Of a DNA stretch of 36,885 nt, positions 1 through 7,554 are shown piece after piece. How positions within the stretch are numbered: position 1 is the stretch's first letter; each line of letters begins with the position of its first letter. Position numbers and translations under genes: made by a program. Origin of the DNA: Falcatimonas sp. MSJ-15. GTDB lineage: Bacteria; Bacillota; Clostridia; Lachnospirales; Lachnospiraceae. Below the pieces are notes generated by a model. The model was not told where the DNA came from. It saw only the letters and a list, made by a program, of their open reading frames with translations, and did no database searches. The stretch lies in contig NZ_JAHLQC010000025.1 in NCBI RefSeq assembly GCF_018918265.1, forward strand, positions 1 through 36,885, written 5' to 3'.

Positions 1-1
1 A

Positions 2-703
2 TCAGCTGCTGCAGGTAATACATTAACATTCCAGACAGATTCATTCAGTGTATTCTCAATTGTTGAGACACCTGATGCTGAAGTTACTGATAATACTGCT
101 GGTTTCGATAAACCAGATAAACCAGATACAGATGACATCTACGACAAAGTAAACTTCTCAGCTCACGTTCAGAGAAGAATCGGTACAGATGATGAAGCAG
201 ATATCGCTGCAACAGTATCAGATGACGGTATCATCTCACTTGGTACTCATGGACAGAGCAGACGAGTTGAAAAGATTACATTAAACGGATTAGATCCTGA
301 TAGTGTTGAGATGACAGCTCATGTTCAGAAGAGAGTTGACCATCCAGAAGATGTAGCTGATTTAACACAGGTTGTTAATGAAGACGGTTCAATCTCAATC
401 GGTACAGAACACCAGTCAAGAAGAATTGAGGCATTCTCAATGAACCTTAAAGGTGACCTTGCTGAGAAATATGACGTATACTACAGAGTACACGCTCAGA
501 ACTATGGCTGGTTAGGATGGGCTAAGAACGGTGAAATCGCTGGTACATCAGGTCATTCATTCAGACTTGAAGGAATCGAAATCATCTTCGTTGAAAAAGG
601 TACAGAGTTTGACGAAAGCCAGTACGTTAAGACACCAGAAGAAGGCGACAGAGGATATTCTGAAAAAGCAGCTTATATGGATAGAGTTGTTAGCGAGAAA
701 TAA
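2..703 (+). CDS. ChW-repeat surface protein, C-terminal part (5' end outside window)
   Basis: The frame is open from base 2 to the TAA at 701-703, well upstream of the first internal ATG at 311. This is therefore the last 233 codons of a larger gene cut by the window edge. Its first residues (TFQTDSFSVFSIVE) match a stretch near residue 660 of the 859-residue protein at 2633-5212. The next 166 residues differ from that protein at only about 17 positions by eye. There are three ChW-type repeats; the first two (from about bases 150 and 314) have the HVQ...GQSRR or HQSRR ends but lack the usual Trp pair. The last has the canonical RVHAQNYGWLGWAKNGEIAGT core. Such repeats occur on exported wall proteins of clostridia and are thought to bind the cell surface or partner proteins. 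The N-terminal part and signal peptide are not visible. Confident as a paralogue of 2633-5212; function unknown. Confidence 0.9.
   Translation, partial: SAAAGNTLTFQTDSFSVFSIVETPDAEVTDNTAGFDKPDKPDTDDIYDKVNFSAHVQRRIGTDDEADIAATVSDDGIISLGTHGQSRRVEKITLNGLDPDSVEMTAHVQKRVDHPEDVADLTQVVNEDGSISIGTEHQSRRIEAFSMNLKGDLAEKYDVYYRVHAQNYGWLGWAKNGEIAGTSGHSFRLEGIEIIFVEKGTEFDESQYVKTPEEGDRGYSEKAAYMDRVVSEK
131..628 (+). repeat. Inverted repeat, left arm (ChW-coding)
   Basis: Bases 131-628 align without gaps to the reverse complement of 2705-3202. Both arms are 498 bases. The match includes an exact 45-base run, 274-318 against 3059-3015. Overall protein identity across the arm is about 90% by eye, with most DNA differences at third codon positions. 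Confidence 0.9.
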
Positions 704-830
704 TCTGAAACCGATATTAGAAATAAATAATAAGTCAAGATAACGGATTAATAAAATGTTGGAATAAGGTGACATATTAATAATCTGTAAGAACGATAGA
801 TAACTTGTAGTTATTGTTCATATCTAGATT

Positions 831-877
831 AAAATTCCCCTGGTAGTATCATTAGTTATGATATATCAGGGGGATTT
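831..877 (+). terminator. Rho-independent terminator of the left ChW gene
   Basis: AAAATTCCCCTG (831-842) pairs with CAGGGGGATTTT (868-878 region) around a roughly 25-base loop, and a T-rich TTTTGTGT follows. It lies 128 bases after the stop codon at 703. The A/T-flanked stem could also work weakly on the other strand. Confidence 0.6.
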
Positions 878-936
878 TGTGTATAACATTTTTAAATTAT
901 GTTATAAATAATTATTTAAGAAAGAGGGTTTTTGCA

Positions 937-1638
937 ATGAACATTGATTTTATAGAACTAATTAAATCTTTAGATCCAAACAGTCCTTTTTTACCATTGC
1001 TTGTATGTGCTATTTTTATTAGCATATCAATAAATCGTATAAACTCATTATCACTAACTTCTGTAGAAATTTTATTGCTAAACAAAAATGATGATCTAAA
1101 GATACAAAACTTTTTTTACATTATAATATTTCTATTATTTACGCTAGAAAATTATTTATTTTCATCAGATACACTATTTATTACCATATGTTGCTGGGCG
1201 TTCTTACTATTAACCATATTCTTGATTGCTATTAGAATATGTAAAAAACTTGAAAAATACAGATTATGGTTTGAAGATTATAAGATTTTTCTAGTTTTAA
1301 CAATTGGTTTACCTATAATAACTTATTATATGCAAAGTGTTACAGACATATCACCAATATGGATTTCAGCTGTTTGTGGAATGATAGGTGCTGTTATTTT
1401 GGCTCTGTTATTTTTTGATTCTAAAACTAAAAATAAAAATTTTTACATAGAAATAGATCAGGAAAAATGGTACTTACTACGTCGAATAGATGATGAACAT
1501 ATATTATGTGGAAATGATTGTAATATTATCAAATCTACAGAGATTAAGATGTTTGAAGTTGAAACAATTATTCAAAATAAAATTTTAAACAAATGTAATA
1601 TATTTTCAGAATCTAATAAAGCTTCAAAGCAAAAGTAG
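937..1638 (+). CDS. Unknown AT-rich polytopic membrane protein with cytoplasmic tail
   Basis: I do not recognise this 233-residue protein. The ATG at 937 is chosen because GAGGG at 924-928 sits 8 bases upstream. An in-frame TTG at 877 also opens the frame but falls in the terminator hairpin and has no ribosome binding site. About four hydrophobic segments are visible: near LLVCAIFISISI, FFYIIIFLLF, LFITICCWAFLLLTIFLIAI and ISAVCGMIGAVILALLFF, with a further short one at FLVLTIGLPIITYYM. A charged C-terminal tail of about 65 residues (YIEIDQEKWYLLRRIDDEHI) is probably cytoplasmic. The gene is visibly more AT-rich than the flanking ChW genes, which hints at separate acquisition. It converges on the gene at 1813-2496. 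Confidence 0.6.
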   Translation: MNIDFIELIKSLDPNSPFLPLLVCAIFISISINRINSLSLTSVEILLLNKNDDLKIQNFFYIIIFLLFTLENYLFSSDTLFITICCWAFLLLTIFLIAIRICKKLEKYRLWFEDYKIFLVLTIGLPIITYYMQSVTDISPIWISAVCGMIGAVILALLFFDSKTKNKNFYIEIDQEKWYLLRRIDDEHILCGNDCNIIKSTEIKMFEVETIIQNKILNKCNIFSESNKASKQK

Positions 1639-1695
1639 ATATTGAGATTTAAGTTAACTTTGTTATGATATAATATCTGGAAATTTGAGTTTACT

Positions 1696-1767
1696 TTTAA
1701 AGTCATCAATAAGAATACCTAGTATTATAGAACCATATTACCAGGTATTCTTATTTGGTAGCTTTAA
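1696..1767. terminator. Bidirectional hairpin between convergent genes
   Basis: AATAAGAATACCT (1708-1720) is perfectly complementary to AGGTATTCTTATT (1743-1755), a 13-bp stem with a 22-base loop. A weaker outer pairing (TTTTAAAG at 1696 with CTTTAAA near 1762) surrounds it. A/T runs on both sides suit termination of both converging genes (937-1638 and 1813-2496). Confidence 0.65.
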
Positions 1768-1812
1768 ATTATTAGGTTGAGCTGTTAAAACTATATTATA
1801 TCACAATGAATC

Positions 1813-2496
1813 TTAATTAATAGTTCTCAATAGGTTTATTAATGATGTTACTAAATTTACATAAGGAGCTTGCTTTGATAATTTTTCTAGTATCAAACAT
1901 AATTTATTACACTTTTTATGTGTTACATTATTAGTTGATAAATCATTTTTAAAATTCTTTAATTCATTTTTAATGCTATTATCAATTTCACTATCTATAA
2001 GTGAGTTAATGTTCTTAATTATTTCATCTTTATCCGTCTTATTTATAGAAATAGTATGAATAGATGGATTATTATTAATCTTATTATTGTTTCCTATAAA
2101 ATTGTTATTGCCTATAATAGTATTGTTATGCATAGTGGGAAAAGCAAGATCTACAAGAGCATAGTAGTTCTTAAAAATCCGTTCACTTAATGAATTTTTG
2201 GGTACTATGTCAGATGTAGCATTATTTTTATCATCCCAATGGCATTTGGTAATATATCTTTTTTCGTCAAAAATAAATTCTTTAGAATATAATTTGTTTA
2301 TTGCTGCTAATTTTTTTGTTTGCCATGCATAATATGGAATTGTTATGTACAATGAACCATTTTCTTCAGTGAAGTTTGGAGGTGTATTTTCATAAGAATA
2401 CTCAGTTTCAGAATCAATTTTCTTCAATAAATATATAACTCTTAGTACAATGGCTGCAATTGATGTACAGATTAATATTAGAATAAAAACTTCCAT
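1813..2496 (-). CDS. Unknown single-pass membrane protein with Asn-rich 'GNNN' linker
   Basis: A 227-residue protein with one N-terminal hydrophobic segment (EVFILILICTSIAAIVLRVIYLL, residues 2-24). A polar domain of about 100 residues follows. Then comes an Asn-rich linker around residues 122-142 (NNTIIGNNNFIGNNNKINNN). A C-terminal acidic/helical domain of about 75 residues ends in APYVNLVTSLINLL. The ATG at 2496 is preceded by GGAGGG 11 bases upstream. The pattern 'xxGNNNxxGNNN' followed by a short helical domain recurs, as far as I recall, in bacterial proteins of conflict or signalling type, where it links an effector to an association domain. That is inference, not an assignment. The gene is very AT-rich and sits, with the membrane-protein gene at 937, between two inverted ChW genes. 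Confidence 0.6.
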   Translation of the reverse strand: MEVFILILICTSIAAIVLRVIYLLKKIDSETEYSYENTPPNFTEENGSLYITIPYYAWQTKKLAAINKLYSKEFIFDEKRYITKCHWDDKNNATSDIVPKNSLSERIFKNYYALVDLAFPTMHNNTIIGNNNFIGNNNKINNNPSIHTISINKTDKDEIIKNINSLIDSEIDNSIKNELKNFKNDLSTNNVTHKKCNKLCLILEKLSKQAPYVNLVTSLINLLRTIN

Positions 2497-2523
2497 AATA
2501 TATTTTAGCCCTCCATTTTTGGA

Positions 2524-2580
2524 AAAAGATTCCCAAAATCCTTAGAAAACATCTAATCTTTAGGATAATGGGAATCTTAC
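2524..2580 (-). terminator. Rho-independent terminator of the 2633-5212 gene
   Basis: Read on the minus strand, AAGATTCCC (2578-2570) pairs with GGGAATCTT (2534-2526), with an additional ATCCT/AGGAT inner pairing. CTTTTTCC follows the stem. It lies about 53 bases beyond the stop of the surface-protein gene and just upstream of the 1813-2496 gene start. Confidence 0.65.
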
Positions 2581-2632
2581 TTATTATTTAATAATTTAAT
2601 TAATATTTTTTAGATATCAACATAGCTGATAG

Positions 2633-5212
2633 TTATTTAACACTTCCATCAATGAAAGCAGTTTCGCTATTTAAGTATCCTCTATCACCATCTTCATGAC
2701 CTGCGATATACTGACTTGCATCGAATTCTGTACCTTTTTCTACAAATACGATTTCAATCTCTTCAAGTCTTAATGACTTATGTGATGTTCCGGCTAATTC
2801 GCCATTCTTAGCCCATCCTAACCAGCCTACGTTCTGAGCATGTACTCTGTAATAAACATCATACTGGTCAGCTAAATCACCTTTAAGATTCATTGAGAAT
2901 GCTTCAAGTCTTCTTGACTGATGTTCTGTACCTAATGAGATTGAACCGTCTTCGTTAACAACCTGTGTTAAGTCTGCTACATCTTCTGGATGATCAACTC
3001 TTCTCTGTACATGTGCTGTCATCTCAACACTATCAGGATCTAATCCGTTTAATGTAATCATTTCAACTCGTCTGCTCTGTCCATGAGTACCTAGTGAGAT
3101 AAGACCATCATCTGTTACTGTTGCTGCGATATCAGCTTCATCATCTGTACCAATTCTTCTCTGAACGTGAGCTGAGAAGTCTACTTTGTCGTAGATGTCA
3201 TCTGAAACTGGTGTATCTGCATCAGCTTCAACAATTGAGAATACACTGAAACCTGATGTTGTAAATGAAATTTCAGTATCACTGTTTGGTTTAACAGTTG
3301 CTATTTTAACACCATTTTCATAGATATCATATTTCTTATCTGTATTGAATGTTTTAGCTGCTGTAGCTGTATATGTTAGTGCAATTGGTGTATTTGGCTG
3401 TGATAATTTACCATCAATTGTATATTCAGCTACAAAGTCGGCTACAGAACCTTCAACGCAGTTTGCTTTATCAGAATTTCTTACACTTCCTGCTACAACG
3501 GCTACTTCGACAGGATTCTTTGGAGCATCTTCATCTAAAATGCCGTCATATACAGCAGAAAGAACAAGTCCATTTGCCTCAACTTTATTATATCCTGTAT
3601 CATCTGCTGATTTAAAGTAAGCACCGTATATGTTTTCAACTTCTGTATCAAGTGAAGCAATTGTCTCAGGTGCTAATTTGGTTGCATCTATTGTGCCATC
3701 AAGGATAGCATCGATAATTACATCCTTTGTATCAGAATCGGCAGTACTGATTATAGAATCAACATATTTCTCAGGCTCGTTAATCTTTGATAAATCAAGG
3801 TCTTTGGCATCAACTGTTGATACAATATCCTGAGTTCTTGTCACGCTATATTCTTTTCCATTATCATAGTATTTGATTGTTGCGATAAGCTTAGTTGTAC
3901 CTGCACTTACTGCTACAACTTTAGGTTTTTTATCGTTTGCATCTGTTTGTGTAACAGTGGCAATATCTGTGTTTTCTACAGCATAAGAATATGTTGCTGT
4001 TGTATCACAAGTAAGAACTACTTCTGTTCCTTCTTTTGCTCCAACTTTAGCTGTAATTGCATCTTTAGATAATGAAGCTTCTTTGACAATGATAGCATCA
4101 CTTTCTACTTTTGCAGCAACTCCTGAAACTGCACCTATGCACTGAATTTTATATGTTCCGGCTTTTTTAGGTGTAAATTTGCCTGTAGCGATTTCATATG
4201 TTGCATATACACCATCTGTATCTCTATATGTTACAATACCATCTTTTTCGGATGATTTAGTTGCCTCATCATCTTTAGCTATCTTCCATGTAAGTTTTTC
4301 TGTTACAGGTTCTTTGTCGTCTGTAGCTACTATCTTAGTTGTTACAGTAGCATAATCATTGCCATCTTCCAGTATCATGTTTCCACGATTTGATTTGATT
4401 GAAGAACTGTCCTTATCTAATTTAGTTGCTGCTTTTATTTCTACTTTTACTATTGATGTAAGCGGTTTTCCAGCGGCTGTTGATGAGCTTTTTGGAGCTA
4501 CTGTGGCTGTGGCTTTGAAATAATATGTTCCAAATGCGACTTTATCACTACCACTGCCAAGTGTAACTAAACCATCACCATCAATAGAAAGATTTTCTGT
4601 CGTCTTAGCATCGCCTTTTTCATCTACTTCAGTGTATGTAACTGAATTATATGTAGCATCAGATGATGGTGCTAAAACAGTTGTTTTTAATTGTAATGTT
4701 GATCCTACTTTTATACCATCAGTATCATCTTCTAAATATACAACTGCTCCATCTTCTGCACTAGCTTGGATATTAGTTGCAACAACAGCGGTATTTATCT
4801 TTACCATAGCATCTTTTTTTACTTTATATTCTGCTGATGAAGAAGCAGCTGTTTTATCATCGATCTCATCTTCTAATGCACCAACAAAATATGTTCCTGC
4901 TGGTACATCATAAGGAACTGGAATAGATGCACTTGTTTCACTGCTTTCAACTGTATCAAATACATATACTGCTTTGTCACCTGTCTGATTTTCGTCTGAA
5001 TTTTCAAAAAGAGCAAATCGAGTTTTAGTATCTCCTATTACGGCTACCTTTATTGATTCACCGTTTTTTACTTCCTGTGTAGAATCTATTTCAGCTGCAG
5101 CCATAACTGTTAATGGTTTCATCATATATGTTGGCACAACAGTAACTGCCATAGCAGCAGATAAAGCGTATGCCATAATTTTTCCCATCTGGGAACGTGT
5201 AAATTTGTTCAT
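2633..5212 (-). CDS. Large exported surface protein with Ig-like domains and ChW-type repeats
   Basis: 859 residues. The ATG at 5212 follows AGGAGGT. Residues 1 to about 41 form a signal peptide: basic start, hydrophobic AYALSAAMAVTVVPTYMM, and an AxA-type end near VMAAAE. Residues of about 45-650 are Thr/Ser/Asp/Lys-rich beta-type sequence. They include bacterial Ig-like (Big_2-like) signatures such as VVAVSAGTTKLIATIKYYD near 430-450. The C terminus has three ChW-type repeats (about 679-825). Repeats 1 and 2 lack the hallmark Trp residues, while repeat 3 keeps VGWLGWAKNGELAGT. There is no LPXTG motif or C-terminal membrane anchor, so attachment would have to be non-covalent or through partners. 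It is a paralogue of the inverted gene at the left edge. A long leader precedes it (5213-5700) and a terminator follows at 2524-2580. The exact function is unknown; S-layer-like or cellulosome-like scaffold roles are possible. Confidence 0.88.
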   Translation of the reverse strand: MNKFTRSQMGKIMAYALSAAMAVTVVPTYMMKPLTVMAAAEIDSTQEVKNGESIKVAVIGDTKTRFALFENSDENQTGDKAVYVFDTVESSETSASIPVPYDVPAGTYFVGALEDEIDDKTAASSSAEYKVKKDAMVKINTAVVATNIQASAEDGAVVYLEDDTDGIKVGSTLQLKTTVLAPSSDATYNSVTYTEVDEKGDAKTTENLSIDGDGLVTLGSGSDKVAFGTYYFKATATVAPKSSSTAAGKPLTSIVKVEIKAATKLDKDSSSIKSNRGNMILEDGNDYATVTTKIVATDDKEPVTEKLTWKIAKDDEATKSSEKDGIVTYRDTDGVYATYEIATGKFTPKKAGTYKIQCIGAVSGVAAKVESDAIIVKEASLSKDAITAKVGAKEGTEVVLTCDTTATYSYAVENTDIATVTQTDANDKKPKVVAVSAGTTKLIATIKYYDNGKEYSVTRTQDIVSTVDAKDLDLSKINEPEKYVDSIISTADSDTKDVIIDAILDGTIDATKLAPETIASLDTEVENIYGAYFKSADDTGYNKVEANGLVLSAVYDGILDEDAPKNPVEVAVVAGSVRNSDKANCVEGSVADFVAEYTIDGKLSQPNTPIALTYTATAAKTFNTDKKYDIYENGVKIATVKPNSDTEISFTTSGFSVFSIVEADADTPVSDDIYDKVDFSAHVQRRIGTDDEADIAATVTDDGLISLGTHGQSRRVEMITLNGLDPDSVEMTAHVQRRVDHPEDVADLTQVVNEDGSISLGTEHQSRRLEAFSMNLKGDLADQYDVYYRVHAQNVGWLGWAKNGELAGTSHKSLRLEEIEIVFVEKGTEFDASQYIAGHEDGDRGYLNSETAFIDGSVK
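2705..3202 (-). repeat. Inverted repeat, right arm (ChW-coding)
   Basis: Reverse-complement partner of 131-628. The arms point toward each other and enclose about 2.08 kb with two AT-rich genes. This geometry allows inversion of the enclosed DNA by homologous recombination. Confidence 0.9.
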
Positions 5213-5969
5213 ATCGTGACCTCCTAAAATTTAAAAATTGTGCCTGTTTTCGGCGAGTTTTTAGATATCTAAGGACCGGAACTTTTGTCCGGTAGATGTG
5301 GGTACGAATGTGAATCATTTGAGCTTTTAAATATGATAGATGTGTTTGATGTTATCAACCTCATCATATACCTGCCACGGCATATCATTTATATCTATTG
5401 CCTAAAGCTCTATCGATTCAATAATACGACACATACTTACACTATAAGTACATTCTCTAACTCATAATAGTGTGATATCTAGTTGTCTGTGGTACTTATT
5501 ACCTTATAAGTTATCTAACCACCCTCCTTTTTTGTTTGTAATGTTTCTATTACATGTGCATCGGTTTTCTACATCCTTACCCCCTAATCAGCTGCCTTTT
5601 TCTTTCTTGTTTTCCCAGCACTGATCTTTTTCAATTACTTAGTAGAACCTCCGCTTGACATGTTAATTATCGTCCCAAGTTCCAATTGTCTTTACACCTA
5701 ATTTTGTATTATTATAAAAACAATTTTATCTTGATTAAACAACAATTAACTTGTTATGCTCTATAATTCGGATTGGTGTACAAGATACTTTACCCCTTAT
5801 TTAAAATTTTTTTATTTTTTTGCAAACTTTCTTAATAAACGCCCCAAAGCACACAAAATCGTAGTTTTATGTTAAGTTATTATGTCAAGTTGTATATCAA
5901 GTTACTTCTATAATATAAGAAGATGTGAACTACATCTTATCACTAAGAGATAATTCACATCTTACTTTA
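5213..5969 (-). promoter_or_regulatory. Long intergenic region; probable structured 5' leader of the surface-protein gene
   Basis: 757 bases with no convincing gene. Read toward 5212 there are several small hairpins: TACTTA-loop-TAAGTA at 5450-5434, and ACCGGA-7-base loop-TCCGGT at 5293-5275. The translation site (AGGAGGT, about 5218-5225) comes last. Ribosome-binding-like GGAGGG near 5522-5528 precedes only a four-codon frame. A 16-codon basic frame (TTG at 5634, LKKISAGKTRKKKAAD, stop at 5584) and an ATG-plus-7 frame just before it (5661-5635) share a reading frame. I could not match it to a known riboswitch. AT-rich sequence near 5700-5760 could hold the promoter. The far end contains the abiE hairpin (5920-5963). 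Confidence 0.4.
5918..5965 (-). terminator. Hairpin after the AbiE operon
   Basis: AAGATGTGAA (5963-5954, minus sense) pairs with TTCACATCTT (5929-5920), a 10-bp stem with a structured loop, a few bases past the toxin stop codon. The following CTTCTTATATTAT is only moderately T-rich. Confidence 0.55.
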
Positions 5970-6878
5970 CTATTTTTTATATTCAAATACATCTGATTTT
6001 GCAACAATGGCTATACCATTGTTTATCGCATAGTCATAATCAACATCTTCATATAATAATCGCTGTGTAACTGTTATATAATCATGCTCATAAAACCTAC
6101 TTCTTATTATTTCATTCAGCATATCAGGAATGTTATATTCTAATTGTGCTGACGGATTGTTTTTTGAACACATTCTATCACTTCTAACTTTATCTATTAA
6201 TTCATCCAACTCTTCATCTAACTTTACCTGCGATAGTAGCTTACATATATCATACAAATGTCGTGAATCTCTATCCTGCATATTTTGTATTCTATAATCA
6301 CATATTGCAAAAATTTTATCTATAAATGTACGTTGTATAGACTGTACATTCATCACAACATCAGATGCTGCAAATATAATTGGCAAACTTATATTTCTTT
6401 CTTTACAAAATCTCCCTACAAAACTTTCAACTATATGCTCTTTTGCAGGATATACTCTTTGATAATAGCTAGTCTCTATAATAATTTCCATAGGTAATTC
6501 CACAAATAATGATTTATATTTGAATATATACTTATTATAATCATATCTTGATTTTATACTTTCAGGGTTAATAAGTATCATTCCTAAATTGTTAGCTATT
6601 TCTATTATTTCATTTTTAGACTGTCTTTTTTCACGTTCTGTTATTTTTCTGTTCATTGATAGATCTATATCTTCTGAAAAACGATCTATCAAATTGTAAG
6701 CTTTAGACAGTGATGTCCCACCTTTAAATACAAATGGTAATTCTGATTTTGATAGTTCATACAAAAACATTGATTGAATGGTATCTTTTTCAACCATAAG
6801 TTCTGTTCTTCCACACTCTCTGGCTACAGTTTCAATGATCTCCTTCCATTCATCAGAATACTCTTTATACCAATTCAT
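5970..6878 (-). CDS. abiEii: AbiEii-family nucleotidyltransferase toxin
   Basis: 302 residues, the usual length for AbiEii (formerly DUF1814) toxins of type IV toxin-antitoxin systems. The nucleotidyltransferase core is visible: FKGGTSLSK at residues 51-59, then FSEDIDL at 67-73 (the GG[ST]-xn-DxD motif). Near residues 195-210 lies the family's DRDSRHLYDICKLL motif. AbiEii proteins are cytoplasmic, and characterised members act as nucleotidyltransferases that modify RNA and cause bacteriostasis, protecting populations from phage. ATG at 6878 is preceded by GGAGG 8 bases upstream. The start overlaps the antitoxin gene by 14 bases, which suggests translational coupling. All key residues appear intact. 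Confidence 0.93.
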   Translation of the reverse strand: MNWYKEYSDEWKEIIETVARECGRTELMVEKDTIQSMFLYELSKSELPFVFKGGTSLSKAYNLIDRFSEDIDLSMNRKITEREKRQSKNEIIEIANNLGMILINPESIKSRYDYNKYIFKYKSLFVELPMEIIIETSYYQRVYPAKEHIVESFVGRFCKERNISLPIIFAASDVVMNVQSIQRTFIDKIFAICDYRIQNMQDRDSRHLYDICKLLSQVKLDEELDELIDKVRSDRMCSKNNPSAQLEYNIPDMLNEIIRSRFYEHDYITVTQRLLYEDVDYDYAINNGIAIVAKSDVFEYKK

Positions 6879-7482
6879 GCATTAATCCTCCCTGATATAT
6901 ATTTCTGTATACTTTGTCCGGATATAATGCTATATACTCTCGTACAATTTTGAAATCAATATTAATCTCTTTCACGTATTCTTTCAACTTATATTGCAAT
7001 GCATCGCCAGATATTTCACTATATATATCTATAACTGTCATAAAATCCAAAAATTGTAATGCTGTTTTATTTTTTTCTGTTACTTTTGCTAAAGGCTTAT
7101 ATACTATAACAGTACGCCCAGCTATATTAAGTTTTCGTTGTGTAGTTGTTGCTTCATTTGAACACACTTCAATACATGATGGATTTTGAGATGTAAATCC
7201 ATACATATTAGCTAATTGCATCCCTGTAATATATCCAATTGTTATGCCCTCATGTACCATATACTTTTTATTTACGAATTTATCCACAGATATACGTCCC
7301 TTTGTTCCTAATATAGTAGTATATGATAGGTAATATACTCCGTTATAAAGTCTTTCCAATTTTCCTTCATCTACCAATTTTTTTAATTCCTGACGTATAC
7401 TATTTTTTGACTTTCCTGGCAACTCGGATATAAAAATCGGCTCATCCTTGTCATAATTATTAATAATATATTCAAACAGCAT
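6865..7482 (-). CDS. abiEi: AbiEi-like antitoxin / transcriptional repressor
   Basis: 205 residues. An N-terminal winged-helix-like segment (FISELPGKSKNSIRQELKKL, about residues 17-36) is followed by LYNGVYYLS and a C-terminal domain with the GITIGYITGMQLANMYGFT motif. This is the layout of AbiEi/DUF6088 antitoxins, which neutralise AbiEii without stable binding and repress their own operon. ATG at 7482 follows GAGGTG. It is the first gene of the pair, as in other abiE operons, and overlaps the toxin gene by 14 bases. A near-consensus promoter lies directly upstream. Confidence 0.88.
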   Translation of the reverse strand: MLFEYIINNYDKDEPIFISELPGKSKNSIRQELKKLVDEGKLERLYNGVYYLSYTTILGTKGRISVDKFVNKKYMVHEGITIGYITGMQLANMYGFTSQNPSCIEVCSNEATTTQRKLNIAGRTVIVYKPLAKVTEKNKTALQFLDFMTVIDIYSEISGDALQYKLKEYVKEINIDFKIVREYIALYPDKVYRNIYQGGLMHELV

Positions 7483-7501
7483 ATAATCACCTCACAAAAT
7501 T

Positions 7502-7551
7502 GAAATTTCTATTTTCTATTTTATTATATAACGTAATCATAATATAGTCAA
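7502..7551 (-). promoter_or_regulatory. Promoter and candidate operator of abiEi-abiEii
   Basis: On the minus strand, TTGACT (7551-7546), a 17-base spacer and TATAAT (7528-7523) form a near-consensus sigma-A promoter. Downstream of the -10 box are a short direct repeat (AAAATAG/AAAATAG) and the palindrome GAAATTTC (7509-7502). These are candidate AbiEi operator sequences because AbiEi proteins repress their own promoter. Confidence 0.75.
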
Positions 7552-7554
7552 TCT

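Noticed and set aside
877..936. Extended N terminus from TTG 877 for the membrane protein gene
   Set aside because: The TTG lies in a terminator hairpin with no ribosome binding site, while ATG 937 has GAGGG at ideal spacing.
131..3202. Insertion sequence or integron bounded by the inverted repeats
   Set aside because: The arms are protein-coding parts of full-size surface genes, and no transposase or recombinase lies between them.
3345..4913. Several plus-strand frames opposite the large surface-protein gene
   Set aside because: They are shadows in other frames of an intact 859-codon gene with signal peptide and ribosome binding site.
5285..5467. A 60-codon plus-strand frame in the leader region
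   Set aside because: No ribosome binding site, low-complexity translation, and it runs antisense to the likely leader transcript.
5213..5700. A c-di-GMP or other known riboswitch in the leader of the surface-protein gene
   Set aside because: I looked for the conserved cores of the c-di-GMP, fluoride, guanidine and THF types and did not find them; only generic small hairpins are visible.
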